DNA of 64,000 bases from Thermoanaerobacterium aotearoense (GTDB lineage Bacteria > Bacillota > Thermoanaerobacteria > Thermoanaerobacterales > Thermoanaerobacteraceae), in the NCBI RefSeq assembly GCF_009905255.1, contig NZ_CP047602.1, positions 2,503,501 to 2,567,500 on the forward strand, written 5' to 3'. The notes below the pieces were generated by a model. The model saw nothing but the letters and a program-made list of their open reading frames with translations, was not told where the DNA came from and did not search any database. Positions 34,749-42,150 of this stretch are shown in pieces. Both the position numbers and the translations under genes were made by a program. Position 1 is the first letter of the stretch; every line of letters starts with the position of its first letter.

Positions 34749-35522
34749 CTATAAATTGCTTTGACTTATTTTAAATAGCTTTAATGCATTAGATGCCGTT
34801 ATATCGCAAACTTCATCAAATGCCATATTTTTTATCTCTGCAATCTTTTGTGCTACGTATCTCACATTAATAGGTTCATTCCTCTTGCCTCTATGGGGCA
34901 CAGGCGTCAAATAAGGGCTATCCGTCTCAATAAGCAGCTTTTCTATCGGTACTTTCATAGCTACATCGACGGCTTTTTTTGCATTTTTAAATGTCACTGG
35001 TCCTCCTAATGAAATGTAAAAGTTCATCTCAATCAACTGGAATGCCATCTCACTGCTGCCGGAATAGCTGTGAAAAACCCCTCTCAAACTGCTTGTCCAC
35101 TCACTTTTCACAATGTCAAACACATCGCCGTGTGCATCCCTGTCGTGGATTATTATTGGCAAATCATACTTTTTGGCAAGCCTTATCTGTTCTATGAAAC
35201 ACTGCTTCTGATATTCCACCGGTGGATCGCCGTAATAATAGTCAAGTCCTATCTCTCCTATCGCAACGACTTTTTCTCGAGATAACAATTTCTCAATAAC
35301 CCTAATGTCGTTTATCTCCTTTTGCGAATGCTCAGGATGAATGCCGACAGCAGCATATATAAAACCATTATTTTCAGCAAGCTCAATCGATTTTTTTGAC
35401 GTCTCAATGCTGGATCCTACATTTATCAACAATGTAAGTTCATCTCTGCACCTTTTTATAACATCATCCCTATCTTCGTCATACTTTTCATCTTCCAAGT
35501 GGGCATGTGAATCTATAAGCAT
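34749..35522 (-). CDS. tatD: TatD-family metal-dependent DNase
   Basis: TIM-barrel metallo-hydrolase of the TatD/YabD family, 257 aa, a 3'-5' nuclease for DNA or possibly RNA. Metal ligands are visible in LIDSHAHLED (HxH), GEIGLDYYY (Glu), IIHDRDAHGD, VFHSYSGS and ETDSPYLTP. TAGGAGATG lies before the ATG. It marks the right edge of the conserved yab block; in Bacillus it directly follows metS, whereas here a 7.5-kb island separates it from metG. Confidence 0.95.
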   Translation of the reverse strand: MLIDSHAHLEDEKYDEDRDDVIKRCRDELTLLINVGSSIETSKKSIELAENNGFIYAAVGIHPEHSQKEINDIRVIEKLLSREKVVAIGEIGLDYYYGDPPVEYQKQCFIEQIRLAKKYDLPIIIHDRDAHGDVFDIVKSEWTSSLRGVFHSYSGSSEMAFQLIEMNFYISLGGPVTFKNAKKAVDVAMKVPIEKLLIETDSPYLTPVPHRGKRNEPINVRYVAQKIAEIKNMAFDEVCDITASNALKLFKISQSNL

Positions 35523-35653
35523 AAAATCATCTCCTAAATGCTTTTATAGTCTTTTTTATTTTAACATATTTTATTAATTCGAAGTATAAAGTGAAAAATC
35601 ATACTATGCTAAAAAAGCAAGTTCAGATGATCGTCTACAATTTTTACACAGGT

Positions 35654-36907
35654 TCAATTAATTGATTTAACCTTATTACATACTTTATATATCAGTGATA
35701 CAGTAATTTCCGAGATTCCACATAGAATAAAAATCGCCTTTGCAGTAAATACATTTGTTAAAGCACCGCCGATGCCTAATGATATTATCGATAAAGGATC
35801 GACTAATGAACCTAAAAATCCATAAACCTTGCCTCTGTTATCGTCATTAGTATTTTCTTGTATTATCGTATCTGTAAGTGTTTCAAATACTACAAATATT
35901 ACACCTAAGAAGGTAAAAAGTATTGATGATAATAAAAATATTTTGCTGTTTGAAAATGTAATAAGAGTAATTCCATCAAAAAGCAGTACAGTCGTCATAA
36001 TTGAAATATTATTAAATTTCTTCCCTATTGAATTTATCAATATACCTCCAATAAGCCCTCCAACACCTGCCAGCGAAAAAAGCATACCACTTCTTGCTGC
36101 AAGCAATTTCTCCCCACCTAAATAGTTCTTAACAAAAATATACACAAGTGGCGTTTGCATACTTATTATAAGCGTACTCAATAGATTAAGATTTATCACC
36201 TGTCTTATTACCATGCTGCCCTTGATAAATCCTATTCCTTGCTTTATTTCACTTACTATATTGCTGATTGTTTTTGAAACATCATCAAATATATTCTCAC
36301 TTTTATCTTCTTGAGCCTTTTCATCTATTCTAATAAAGGCAATCAAAATCGCAATTATGATAAATGTAAGACTATCTATTAAAAAAGATATATCATTCCC
36401 AAATATCGAAACAATTATACCACCTACAGAATACCCCACTATCATATTTATACTTGATAAACTGCTTCTTATGCTATTTGCCTCTAAAAGATGGTCTTTA
36501 TCAACCAAAAGCGGAACAATCGAACTTCTGGCGGGATATTCAAACGATGTGAGAATACCGTTTATAAAACTAATTATGTATATTAGGCTCATGTCATTTG
36601 CAAATATCAATCCAAAAGACGTAAAAGCAAATAATATATATAAAATCATCAATATGTTCATGTTCTTTTTTCTCACCTTATCGACTACATTCCCAGCAAA
36701 CAAATCTAGCAAAAAACTCGGTATCCCTTCAAGCATTAGTGTTGCACTTAAAGACAGTCCACTATTTGTAAGATACAATATTTTGCTTGAGATAGCTATC
36801 GTCGTAAGTCTTGTACCAATGCCTGATATTACATAGCCAATAATATAAAGCATAAAATTACTATTTGATAGAAATATTTTATTTCTTTTTGCAAAATCAT
36901 TTATCAT
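35654..36907 (-). CDS. MFS transporter, macrolide-efflux-like
   Basis: Twelve-helix major facilitator, 417 aa from the ATG at 36907 (preceded by GAAGTGA; an in-frame ATG 51 nt upstream has no such site). The first helix starts near residue 12 (FMLYIIGYVISGIGTRL). The loop between helices 2 and 3 reads AGNVVDKVRKKNMNI, the usual G-x-x-x-D-x-x-R/K motif A. It belongs to the MFS_3 group that contains MefA-like drug exporters. Substrate unknown. It lies at the left edge of the accessory island and could take part in export or self-protection, but nothing in the sequence ties it to the peptides. Confidence 0.88.
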   Translation of the reverse strand: MINDFAKRNKIFLSNSNFMLYIIGYVISGIGTRLTTIAISSKILYLTNSGLSLSATLMLEGIPSFLLDLFAGNVVDKVRKKNMNILMILYILFAFTSFGLIFANDMSLIYIISFINGILTSFEYPARSSIVPLLVDKDHLLEANSIRSSLSSINMIVGYSVGGIIVSIFGNDISFLIDSLTFIIIAILIAFIRIDEKAQEDKSENIFDDVSKTISNIVSEIKQGIGFIKGSMVIRQVINLNLLSTLIISMQTPLVYIFVKNYLGGEKLLAARSGMLFSLAGVGGLIGGILINSIGKKFNNISIMTTVLLFDGITLITFSNSKIFLLSSILFTFLGVIFVVFETLTDTIIQENTNDDNRGKVYGFLGSLVDPLSIISLGIGGALTNVFTAKAIFILCGISEITVSLIYKVCNKVKSIN

Positions 36908-37116
36908 GTCATCACTTCTTTCTACAATCTTTAATTTGTTTATGTGAGAAAATTGCACAATTAAGCTTTAATTTTTTGAAGCTAAAAAAGGCAATAGCAA
37001 AGCTAAGCATAGCAATGCCTGTGGATAACTTATGAACTTTGAAAATTTAATACAAAAATAGTTTATAAAATAATTTTTGTCTGTTTCTATATGCTTGTTT
37101 AAGCATAAGCAGTTTA

Positions 37117-38261
37117 TTAAGCTACTTTTGACAATGATTTATTAACATTAACAGCAATAGTACCTGCAACAAGTGTAATACAGTTTAATAAGGCAAAGAT
37201 TTTAGCTTTCTTAATACCTGCTGAGCGTATATTGTCAGTATTTAAATATTCTTTCAACCTGCTGTTACATCTCTCAATAGAAGTTCTAAGGTTATATATT
37301 TCCTGCCACTCATCAGAACTTCTTATTGGAAAGCTAAAATACCTGTTGTTTTTCTTGTAATTGATTTTAAGGCAATACCCATAGTTTGAACTGCTACACC
37401 AAGAAGAACCATGAGGACAATCTACTTTTCCTAATACATGTGGGCATCTGAATTTTAGATAATCACCGTCTTTGCCCCAATACACAAGTTCATATCCCAT
37501 AGAACAAATTGGATGAAGTCTTTCATTTAGTCCTTCTGGTGGAGCGAAACTTCCTCTTTTATTGTAGGCTATGATTGGTTGTGCATGAAACTCATTCATA
37601 ATATAATCGTAATTCTCTTTTATATCATAGCCCGAATCCATAATACAGTGTTTTACATTAAAAGTATTGCCATAGAAATCTTTTAGCTTCTTTAATAAAG
37701 GTATTGCTAAAATACTATCATTTACACTCGCAGGAGTAATTTCTATGGCGAGTGGAAGCTCACTTAAGAGTCAGCTAATATATGTAGCTTCCATCCAAAC
37801 CATTTTATATCATTGCCATCAGTATCTTTTTTCTTTCCCCAGTTAGGAGATTTACCATCATCTTTTAGCTTAGATTTAGGTTTTGGCTTTTCAAAAGAGT
37901 TCAATTTAGTTGAATCAATAGCTATATTAGTACCATCAATTATGTTGAGGTTTTTAGCCTTAAGTATTAATTGCTTAAAGTCTTCCTCCAGTGCCTCTGA
38001 TTTTGATATTAGGTTTAAAAATCTGCTAAAGGTTGATGTAGATGGTACGGGACCCAATACATTTAAACCACAGTTATATCTAAATACAGGATCTGATTTT
38101 AGTCTATCTACAAACTTTGCTATAGTGGGAATTTTCTCAAGTTGCATAGCTACTAAGGCATAAAGCAAAGACAATGGGTCATATCCTTTAGGGCCTCTTT
38201 TATATTCGGACCTTAATAGTGAAAGCACGACATTTGAGAAATCAAGCTGCGACAAAACCAT
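37117..38261 (-). pseudogene. frameshifted DDE transposase (IS4/IS5-type)
   Basis: Transposase gene broken by one frameshift. The first part runs from ATG 38261 to a stop at 37764 (165 aa: SLLYALVAMQLEKIP, STSTFSRFLN, then first catalytic Asp region IAIDSTKLNSFE). Reading continues in the next frame from just before 37764 through SELPLAIEITPASVNDS and HCIMDSGYDI (second Asp) to the stop at 37117. It includes the Y-2-R-3-E-6-K signature as YNLRTSIERCNSRLKEY. A single missing base near 37765-37772 restores one protein of about 380 aa. No poly-A slippery run is present, so this is decay and not programmed frameshifting. I could not define terminal inverted repeats. Confidence 0.85.
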
Positions 38262-38381
38262 TTCAAGTTTTGTCTCTATAGGAATATCAAGCTATTTGAA
38301 ATATGAAATTTACTCATTATAAGTTTATTATGGTAGTTTATGTTAGTGAATTTTCTCATCTATAGTATAGTTATTAGTATG

Positions 38382-38439
38382 CGAAAGTATACTTTTTGCA
38401 GAAAAATTTATTAAAAAAATCAAAAAGAGTATACTTTCG
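38382..38439. repeat. inverted repeat, candidate operator of the bacteriocin-like locus
   Basis: CGAAAGTATACTTTTTG (38382-38398) and CAAAAAGAGTATACTTTCG (38421-38439) are inverted copies differing by a 2-nt insertion. Each contains the palindrome AGTATACT, with centres 42 bp apart, about four helical turns. The right copy ends 4 nt before the -35 box at 38444, a typical activator or repressor position. Confidence 0.7.
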
Positions 38440-38443
38440 GACA

Positions 38444-38473
38444 TTGAAAAAATGAACAGTTTTGTGCTATTAT
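38444..38473 (+). promoter_or_regulatory. promoter upstream of the peptide genes
   Basis: TTGAAA (38444-38449) and TATTAT (38468-38473) with an 18-nt spacer and an extended -10 (TGC before TATTAT). The predicted start is near 38480, which gives a leader of about 400 nt before the first peptide gene. Confidence 0.65.
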
Positions 38474-38880
38474 AAAGAAAATGAAAAACATGGAAAGAAC
38501 AGTATATGGAATATATAGGCAGTATGTAATTGTATGATTTTTAAAACTTAAAACAAGGAGAATTTGCACTTAAAACAAACAATAAAGATGATTAATATAA
38601 AGTTGAAATAAATTGAGAAAACATGAGTAGTAAAGTAGTAAATTTAAAAAAACAGATAAAAATGGAGGAAGAGAGTTTTTTAAAGGTTGAACATGTTTAC
38701 CAATAGAGGTAAATTATTCTTATAGATGAAGAATTATCAGCTGAGTAAATTTTACATAAACATCTGGAATAGTCATAATTTTAGTTCCTATTTTGTGCTT
38801 TCTAAAAAGATTTACCATGGTATTTTAAAATTTAGATGAAAATCGCGCGGTTGTAGTCAAAAATTAAAGGAGGGAAAGAG

Positions 38881-39117
38881 ATGGAAGCCGTAATGCCAAT
38901 GAATGGATTTATGGAATTGACAGAAGATGATTTGCAAAATATAAATGCTGGTAGCGCATTAGAGGAGGTTCGTGGAACCGTAGAAAAATATGTTTTTTGG
39001 CTGACTGTAGCATATGAAGCTGGTAAAGGATTTATTGACGGATTTAACTCTGCTGCTAGCCATGACAATAATTCAGTTCCTCATAATTTATATTCGGGTT
39101 GGGCATATGTAGGGTAG
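38881..39117 (+). CDS. double-glycine-type bacteriocin-like precursor peptide 1
   Basis: 78-aa peptide preceded by AAAGGAGGGAAAGAG directly before the ATG, an excellent ribosome binding site. The N-terminal part FMELTEDDLQNINAGS (about 10-25) has the ELxxxDLxxI-(G/A)-G pattern of leaders cleaved by C39-peptidase ABC exporters. Cleavage would fall after NAG or GS near residue 24-25. The core of about 53 residues (EEVRGTVEKYVFWLTVAYEAGKGFIDGF and then a Ser/Asn/His-rich tail ending WAYVG) has an amphipathic helix and an AxxxG motif (AYEAG), the kind of helix-packing motif used by two-peptide bacteriocins. No homologue is known to me; the function is inferred from leader and context. Confidence 0.75.
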   Translation: MEAVMPMNGFMELTEDDLQNINAGSALEEVRGTVEKYVFWLTVAYEAGKGFIDGFNSAASHDNNSVPHNLYSGWAYVG

Positions 39118-39170
39118 CTTTCTAATAAATTAATATAGTTGATAAATTGGAAGGAGGAATGTGAGCAAAT

Positions 39171-39350
39171 ATGGATAAAATAAATATGAACACTTTAAAA
39201 GAAGAAGAATTACTATCTATAAATGGTGGCGATTTTAACCCTATGCGTGCTTTTTATTACGTTGGTTATGGGATAGGATATGTGGCTTACTTGTTATGTA
39301 AAGGTGCTTATTATACCGAACCTAATCCCTTTGACATAATTGGACGATGA
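39171..39350 (+). CDS. double-glycine bacteriocin-like precursor peptide 2
   Basis: 59-aa peptide gene 53 nt downstream of peptide 1, with AAGGAGG 13 nt before the ATG. The leader is MDKINMNTLKEEELLSINGG with a textbook Gly-Gly at 19-20. The 39-residue core begins DFNPMRAFYYVGYGIGYVAY, contains one Cys, a GxxxG motif (GYGIG), many Tyr, and ends FDIIGR. Short length, hydrophobic aromatic core, GxxxG and close pairing with another leader-bearing peptide fit a class IIb two-peptide bacteriocin. A peptide pheromone is the main alternative. No processing/export ABC transporter is encoded in the window, so maturation would have to be supplied from elsewhere. Confidence 0.75.
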   Translation: MDKINMNTLKEEELLSINGGDFNPMRAFYYVGYGIGYVAYLLCKGAYYTEPNPFDIIGR

Positions 39351-39419
39351 TTTCATATAATAATTAATGTTAATGGTAAAGGAATTTACTGTATAACTAC
39401 TCACATTAGTTGACCACGT

Positions 39420-39825
39420 GTATAATGCAATGCTTGTGGCAATTAGCCATAGTCTGTCGAGGATGAAGCGAGACGTTGCCATCCTTGACAGACATTTTAT
39501 AATCACCATTTTTAAGTTGCAACATCAATACCAACACTAATATAATTAGGCAAAAAATTCATTAAACAACAACTCCTTTAAATAAAAGTGAATAAAAGTA
39601 TCCATTTTATCTAGTGAGTAAACAACCTAGCATGTGCCGCGGATATCCCGGGAAGCCAGTCCCAACCAATCAAAACATTAACCCTCACTAAATGGAATAA
39701 TTAGCTTTTTCACAAGTATAGACCATAAGGATGATTTCCCAGGAGGACTTTTATCTATCCTCTATTCAGAGAAGATTGTACACAAAAGTTTAAGTCTATA
39801 CCGGTTTAAAGGATATCCCGAATTA
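39420..39825 (-). mobile_element. decayed IS110-family element end (transposase N-terminus and structured non-coding end)
   Basis: On the minus strand AAAGGAG precedes an ATG at 39562 that opens MNFLPNYISVGIDVAT and then a stop (39512). SVGIDVA is the hallmark start of IS110/IS1111 DEDD transposases (first catalytic Asp). The 5' side (39570-39825) is non-coding, GC-richer than its surroundings and foldable: GTATAGAC (39716-39723) pairs with GTCTATAC (39794-39801), and the flanks of 39600-39704 form another inverted repeat around CCGCGGATATCCCGGG. IS110 elements encode a bridge RNA in exactly this position. The rest of the transposase is gone; scrambled codons continue to about 39420. Family call rests on the short N-terminus and layout. 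Confidence 0.55.
39453..39492. repeat. stem-loop downstream of peptide 2
   Basis: TCTGTCGAGGAT and ATCCTTGACAGA pair over 12 positions with one G-T wobble around a 16-nt loop, followed by CATTTTAT. It may act as a terminator for the peptide transcript. GGCAA (39439) and TTGCC (39476) offer an alternative pairing. Confidence 0.55.
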
Positions 39826-40390
39826 TTTATTTAAAAGCAGCCTAAATGACTTTTTAGATGTGAAATATAAAGTCATTTATGATGAGATATGCATAATATG
39901 GGAGTTGAGTATTTAGAATAAATCCGAACATAGAAAGGCTATGTTAAATTATTATTTGCTGTATTGACTCTATACTTGATATAAATCGTGTATATTATAC
40001 TAGAGGTGATATTATCTAACCCTTTATCCGGCAGGGTAGCAAGGGAGTAGAGTCCTTAAAAATTAACTTGCAGCTAAAGAAGGTAAAAGATAAAAAGTTT
40101 TAAAAGCATATTTAGCTATAAATCAATTTCAAGTTAAATAAGTTGAGTATGAACGGTATACATGATTGAAATATGAGGATTATTTACCATCAAAAGGATA
40201 ATTTATTATTTTGTAGAAAAGGTAAACCTTATGATATGTTTATATTGTATTGCTTAATTCTATATAAAAAATAGAGGTTAATCTGTAACAAATATCATGA
40301 TTTTAATGATGCTTGAAGAACAGTTTTGAGTATATTGAATTTCGGTACAATTAATAAATATTAGAATAATTATAAGGAATGATTACAAAT

Positions 40391-40861
40391 ATGAAAAAGT
40401 TAAATAAATTAAATGATTTAGAATATATTGTTATAATGGCGTTTTTATCGTATTTGATGGTGACAGTGATATTTAAGAATAAAATTATTATTCAGAATAT
40501 AGCAAATCTAACTTCTAAAGATGGATTTATAAATATAGCAAAAGTGTTAGGAAAATTATTAATTCTTTATCCTATAATTAACACTTATTTATACCAGCGT
40601 ATAGTAATATATATTTTGAAAAAATTTAATATAAAAAGTGATCTATTATTAATGCTTTTTTCGTCTTTACTTTTTGCTATTACGTATTATGATAGTTTTA
40701 TTCCAATGTTTTTATTTGGAATTATTTTGTCGTATTCATATATTTTGTATAATAATAAAAAAATAACTTCTCAATCAATAACCTTGTTAATATATATGTT
40801 AACTAATTTCTTATCTATAGTAACAATTTTTGTTGAAAAGTTAAATTTGCTCATTAAATAG
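40391..40861 (+). CDS. CPBP-like membrane protein with degenerate active site (candidate immunity protein 1)
   Basis: Four- to five-helix membrane protein of about 156 aa resembling the CPBP (CAAX protease and bacteriocin-processing) family. Members next to bacteriocin genes commonly confer self-immunity. The region that should hold the catalytic Glu reads NTYLYQRIVIYILKKF (Glu replaced by Asn). The second motif, normally FxxxH, reads FAITYYDS (His replaced by Tyr), so it is unlikely to be an active protease. It is clearly paralogous to the next gene. Start uncertain: ATG 40391, or ATG 40379 which abuts AAGGA. Confidence 0.7.
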   Translation: MKKLNKLNDLEYIVIMAFLSYLMVTVIFKNKIIIQNIANLTSKDGFINIAKVLGKLLILYPIINTYLYQRIVIYILKKFNIKSDLLLMLFSSLLFAITYYDSFIPMFLFGIILSYSYILYNNKKITSQSITLLIYMLTNFLSIVTIFVEKLNLLIK

Positions 40862-40885
40862 TTTATAAAGATAAGAGGTATCTTA

Positions 40886-41362
40886 ATGAATATCAATAAG
40901 ATAATTTGTAATTACATAAACAAAATTTCTGATCATGGTTATATTCTAATGATGGTAGTATTTTCATTCATAATAGATAATGTAATATTGATATATATGA
41001 ATATTTCGAATATAAAGTTTAACGGTCCTAAGCTTGATATGTCACCAATATTAATACTGATTTTAGTAGGAATTGTTAGTCCAATATTTGAAACATACTT
41101 GTATCAAGTTATTTTGATTTATCTACTAAAAAAAATAAATTATTTAAATAATCATAAAATATTACTTATAATTGTGGCTTCAATAATTTTTGGCTTATCA
41201 CATTGTTATAGTTATATATATATTTTTTCGACATTTTTGGCAGGATTGATTTTGAATTATTCATATGTAATCTATAAAAATAAAACTTTGACTCCATTTA
41301 AAATTGTTTTATCTATTCATAGTATTCATAATATAATAAATGCATTATTAATGATTTTTTAA
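40886..41362 (+). CDS. CPBP-like membrane protein (candidate immunity protein 2)
   Basis: 158-aa membrane protein, paralogue of the preceding gene and 24 nt downstream, with AAGAGGT before the ATG. The active-site motifs are better kept: ETYLYQVILIYLLKK retains a Glu, FGLSHCYSYIYIF retains the FxxxH His, and a third helix carries HSIHNIIN. The intervening LAGLILNYSYVIYKNK matches LFGIILSYSYILYNNK in its neighbour, showing duplication. The location directly after two leader peptides supports a bacteriocin immunity role, as for the PlnI-type proteins; a peptide-processing role is the alternative. Confidence 0.75.
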   Translation: MNINKIICNYINKISDHGYILMMVVFSFIIDNVILIYMNISNIKFNGPKLDMSPILILILVGIVSPIFETYLYQVILIYLLKKINYLNNHKILLIIVASIIFGLSHCYSYIYIFSTFLAGLILNYSYVIYKNKTLTPFKIVLSIHSIHNIINALLMIF

Positions 41363-41372
41363 TATCTGTATA

Positions 41373-41895
41373 ATGGGCCACTATTAATATTAATAAATAT
41401 GATCCTTCAATAAAAATAAGTGATCAAGTCACTCGTGAACCATTTTACACATATCCAGTAATAGCTGAAAACAATGTAATAACTGATTTTTCAATCATAT
41501 TAAAGAATGAAGAATGGCATGTTGTAGATTTTGGTGGAGCATTAACCAAAAATATTTATAAATTAGCAAGTGAAAATAACTTTAATCCGGATGACTGTTT
41601 TTTACTGAATTTTGGTGGTGATATATTTGTAATTGTTAATAAAAATGGAGAAGAGATGGCCTTTTCACCATATTACTCTGATCAAACTGCTGGTTTAAAA
41701 GAAAAAACACTTGTGAACAGCGATATTATTAAAAAATCTTTTATGAACAAAGTACATAATATTCAAGAAAAAGCAAAACAAGGAAATTATAAAACAATAG
41801 GCAGCAATGAAGCTCTATATGGACTTCCTCCGTTAGAATTCAAGCAGAAAGGCATTTTTGAACGTTTATCTATTTATTTTAATCATTTATTGTAA
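41373..41895 (+). pseudogene. 5'-truncated gene fragment, unknown
   Basis: An open frame runs from just after a stop near 41372 to the stop at 41895 (about 173 codons) without a plausible start at its beginning. The first ATG is at 41656, deep inside coherent protein sequence. The text is protein-like from the outset (DQVTREPFYTYPVIAENNV, WHVVDFGGALTKNIYKLA, CFLLNFGGDIFVIVNKNGEE) and continues through the ATG without change (MAFSPYYSDQTAGLKEKTL). It therefore looks like a gene that lost its 5' end, possibly an N-terminal signal peptide. Function not recognised. If an ATG at 41656 is used, a 79-aa product results. Confidence 0.6.
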
Positions 41896-41967
41896 TAAAG
41901 CTTATTACATAACTTGAAGCTTGTCTTACATATCATGTTAGGTGAACTTAGTAAAGCAGAAATTGAA

Positions 41968-42023
41968 GTTCCGAAAATCGGCACCTACTTCATAAAAAAT
42001 GTGCCGAATTTCGGAACTTCCCA
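41968..42023. repeat. 20-bp inverted repeat / long hairpin
   Basis: GAAGTTCCGAAAATCGGCAC and GTGCCGAATTTCGGAACTTC are inverted copies with one mismatch, separated by about 16 nt. It is more GC-rich than its surroundings. It could be a terminator-like structure for the upstream fragment (no T-run) or the paired ends of a tiny mobile element. Confidence 0.7.
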
Positions 42024-42089
42024 AATGTTGGAGTTAGAGTTATAATGTAATTAAACAGATGAATGGTCATTCGATGTTTAATAAAAAAT

Positions 42090-42129
42090 AGTTAGTATAC
42101 TGTTTTGTACCAAAATAGTATTACTAACT
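42090..42129. promoter_or_regulatory. 40-bp dyad upstream of the secreted protein gene
   Basis: AGTTAGTATACTG and its mirror TAGTATTACTAACT flank the inner dyad TTTTGTACCAAAA, so that almost the whole 40 bp is an imperfect palindrome. It ends 6 nt before the ribosome binding site and contains AGTATACT, the same core as in the repeat at 38382-38439. A regulator binding site is likely; a leader hairpin is the alternative. Confidence 0.55.
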
Positions 42130-42150
42130 ATAAAAGGGAGATGTTTAAAA

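Larger units (their letters stand above)
38262..38880. other. 619-nt region upstream of the peptide genes
   Basis: No full-length gene. It contains the right flank of the transposase, a large inverted repeat (38382-38439), a promoter (38444-38473) reading toward the peptide genes, a 27-codon reading frame (38623-38706) with a weak ribosome binding site, and then about 170 nt of AT-rich leader with many stop codons. Confidence 0.65.
39351..40390. other. 1-kb non-coding stretch with IS110-like remnant and structured elements
   Basis: No intact gene. The left half (about 39420-39830) carries a decayed IS110-type end on the minus strand, described separately, plus a 12-bp stem-loop at 39453-39492 that could end peptide transcription. 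The right half is AT-rich. At 39964-40001 it contains TTGACT and TATATTATACT at poor spacing, followed by AGAGGTGAT without a usable frame. A GC-richer patch at 40017-40056 is one I cannot identify. Confidence 0.6.

Noticed and set aside
37764..37775. Programmed frameshifting in the DDE transposase
   Set aside because: The junction has no slippery heptamer (no A or T run) and no strong downstream structure, so a mutation or sequencing error is simpler.
38623..38706. 27-codon reading frame (MSSKVVNLKKQIKMEEESF...) between the island promoter and peptide 1
   Set aside because: Only a weak ribosome binding site and no leader or signal pattern; the following sequence is full of stops. Kept out of the gene list but could be a leader peptide or gene remnant.
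39294..39509. Minus-strand 71-codon frame opposite peptide 2
   Set aside because: No ribosome binding site, overlaps the better-supported peptide gene and the IS110-like remnant, and reads like random AT-rich translation.
40017..40056. Possible riboswitch or T-box in the GC-richer patch
   Set aside because: It has no T-box core, no recognisable aptamer motif and no gene at suitable distance.
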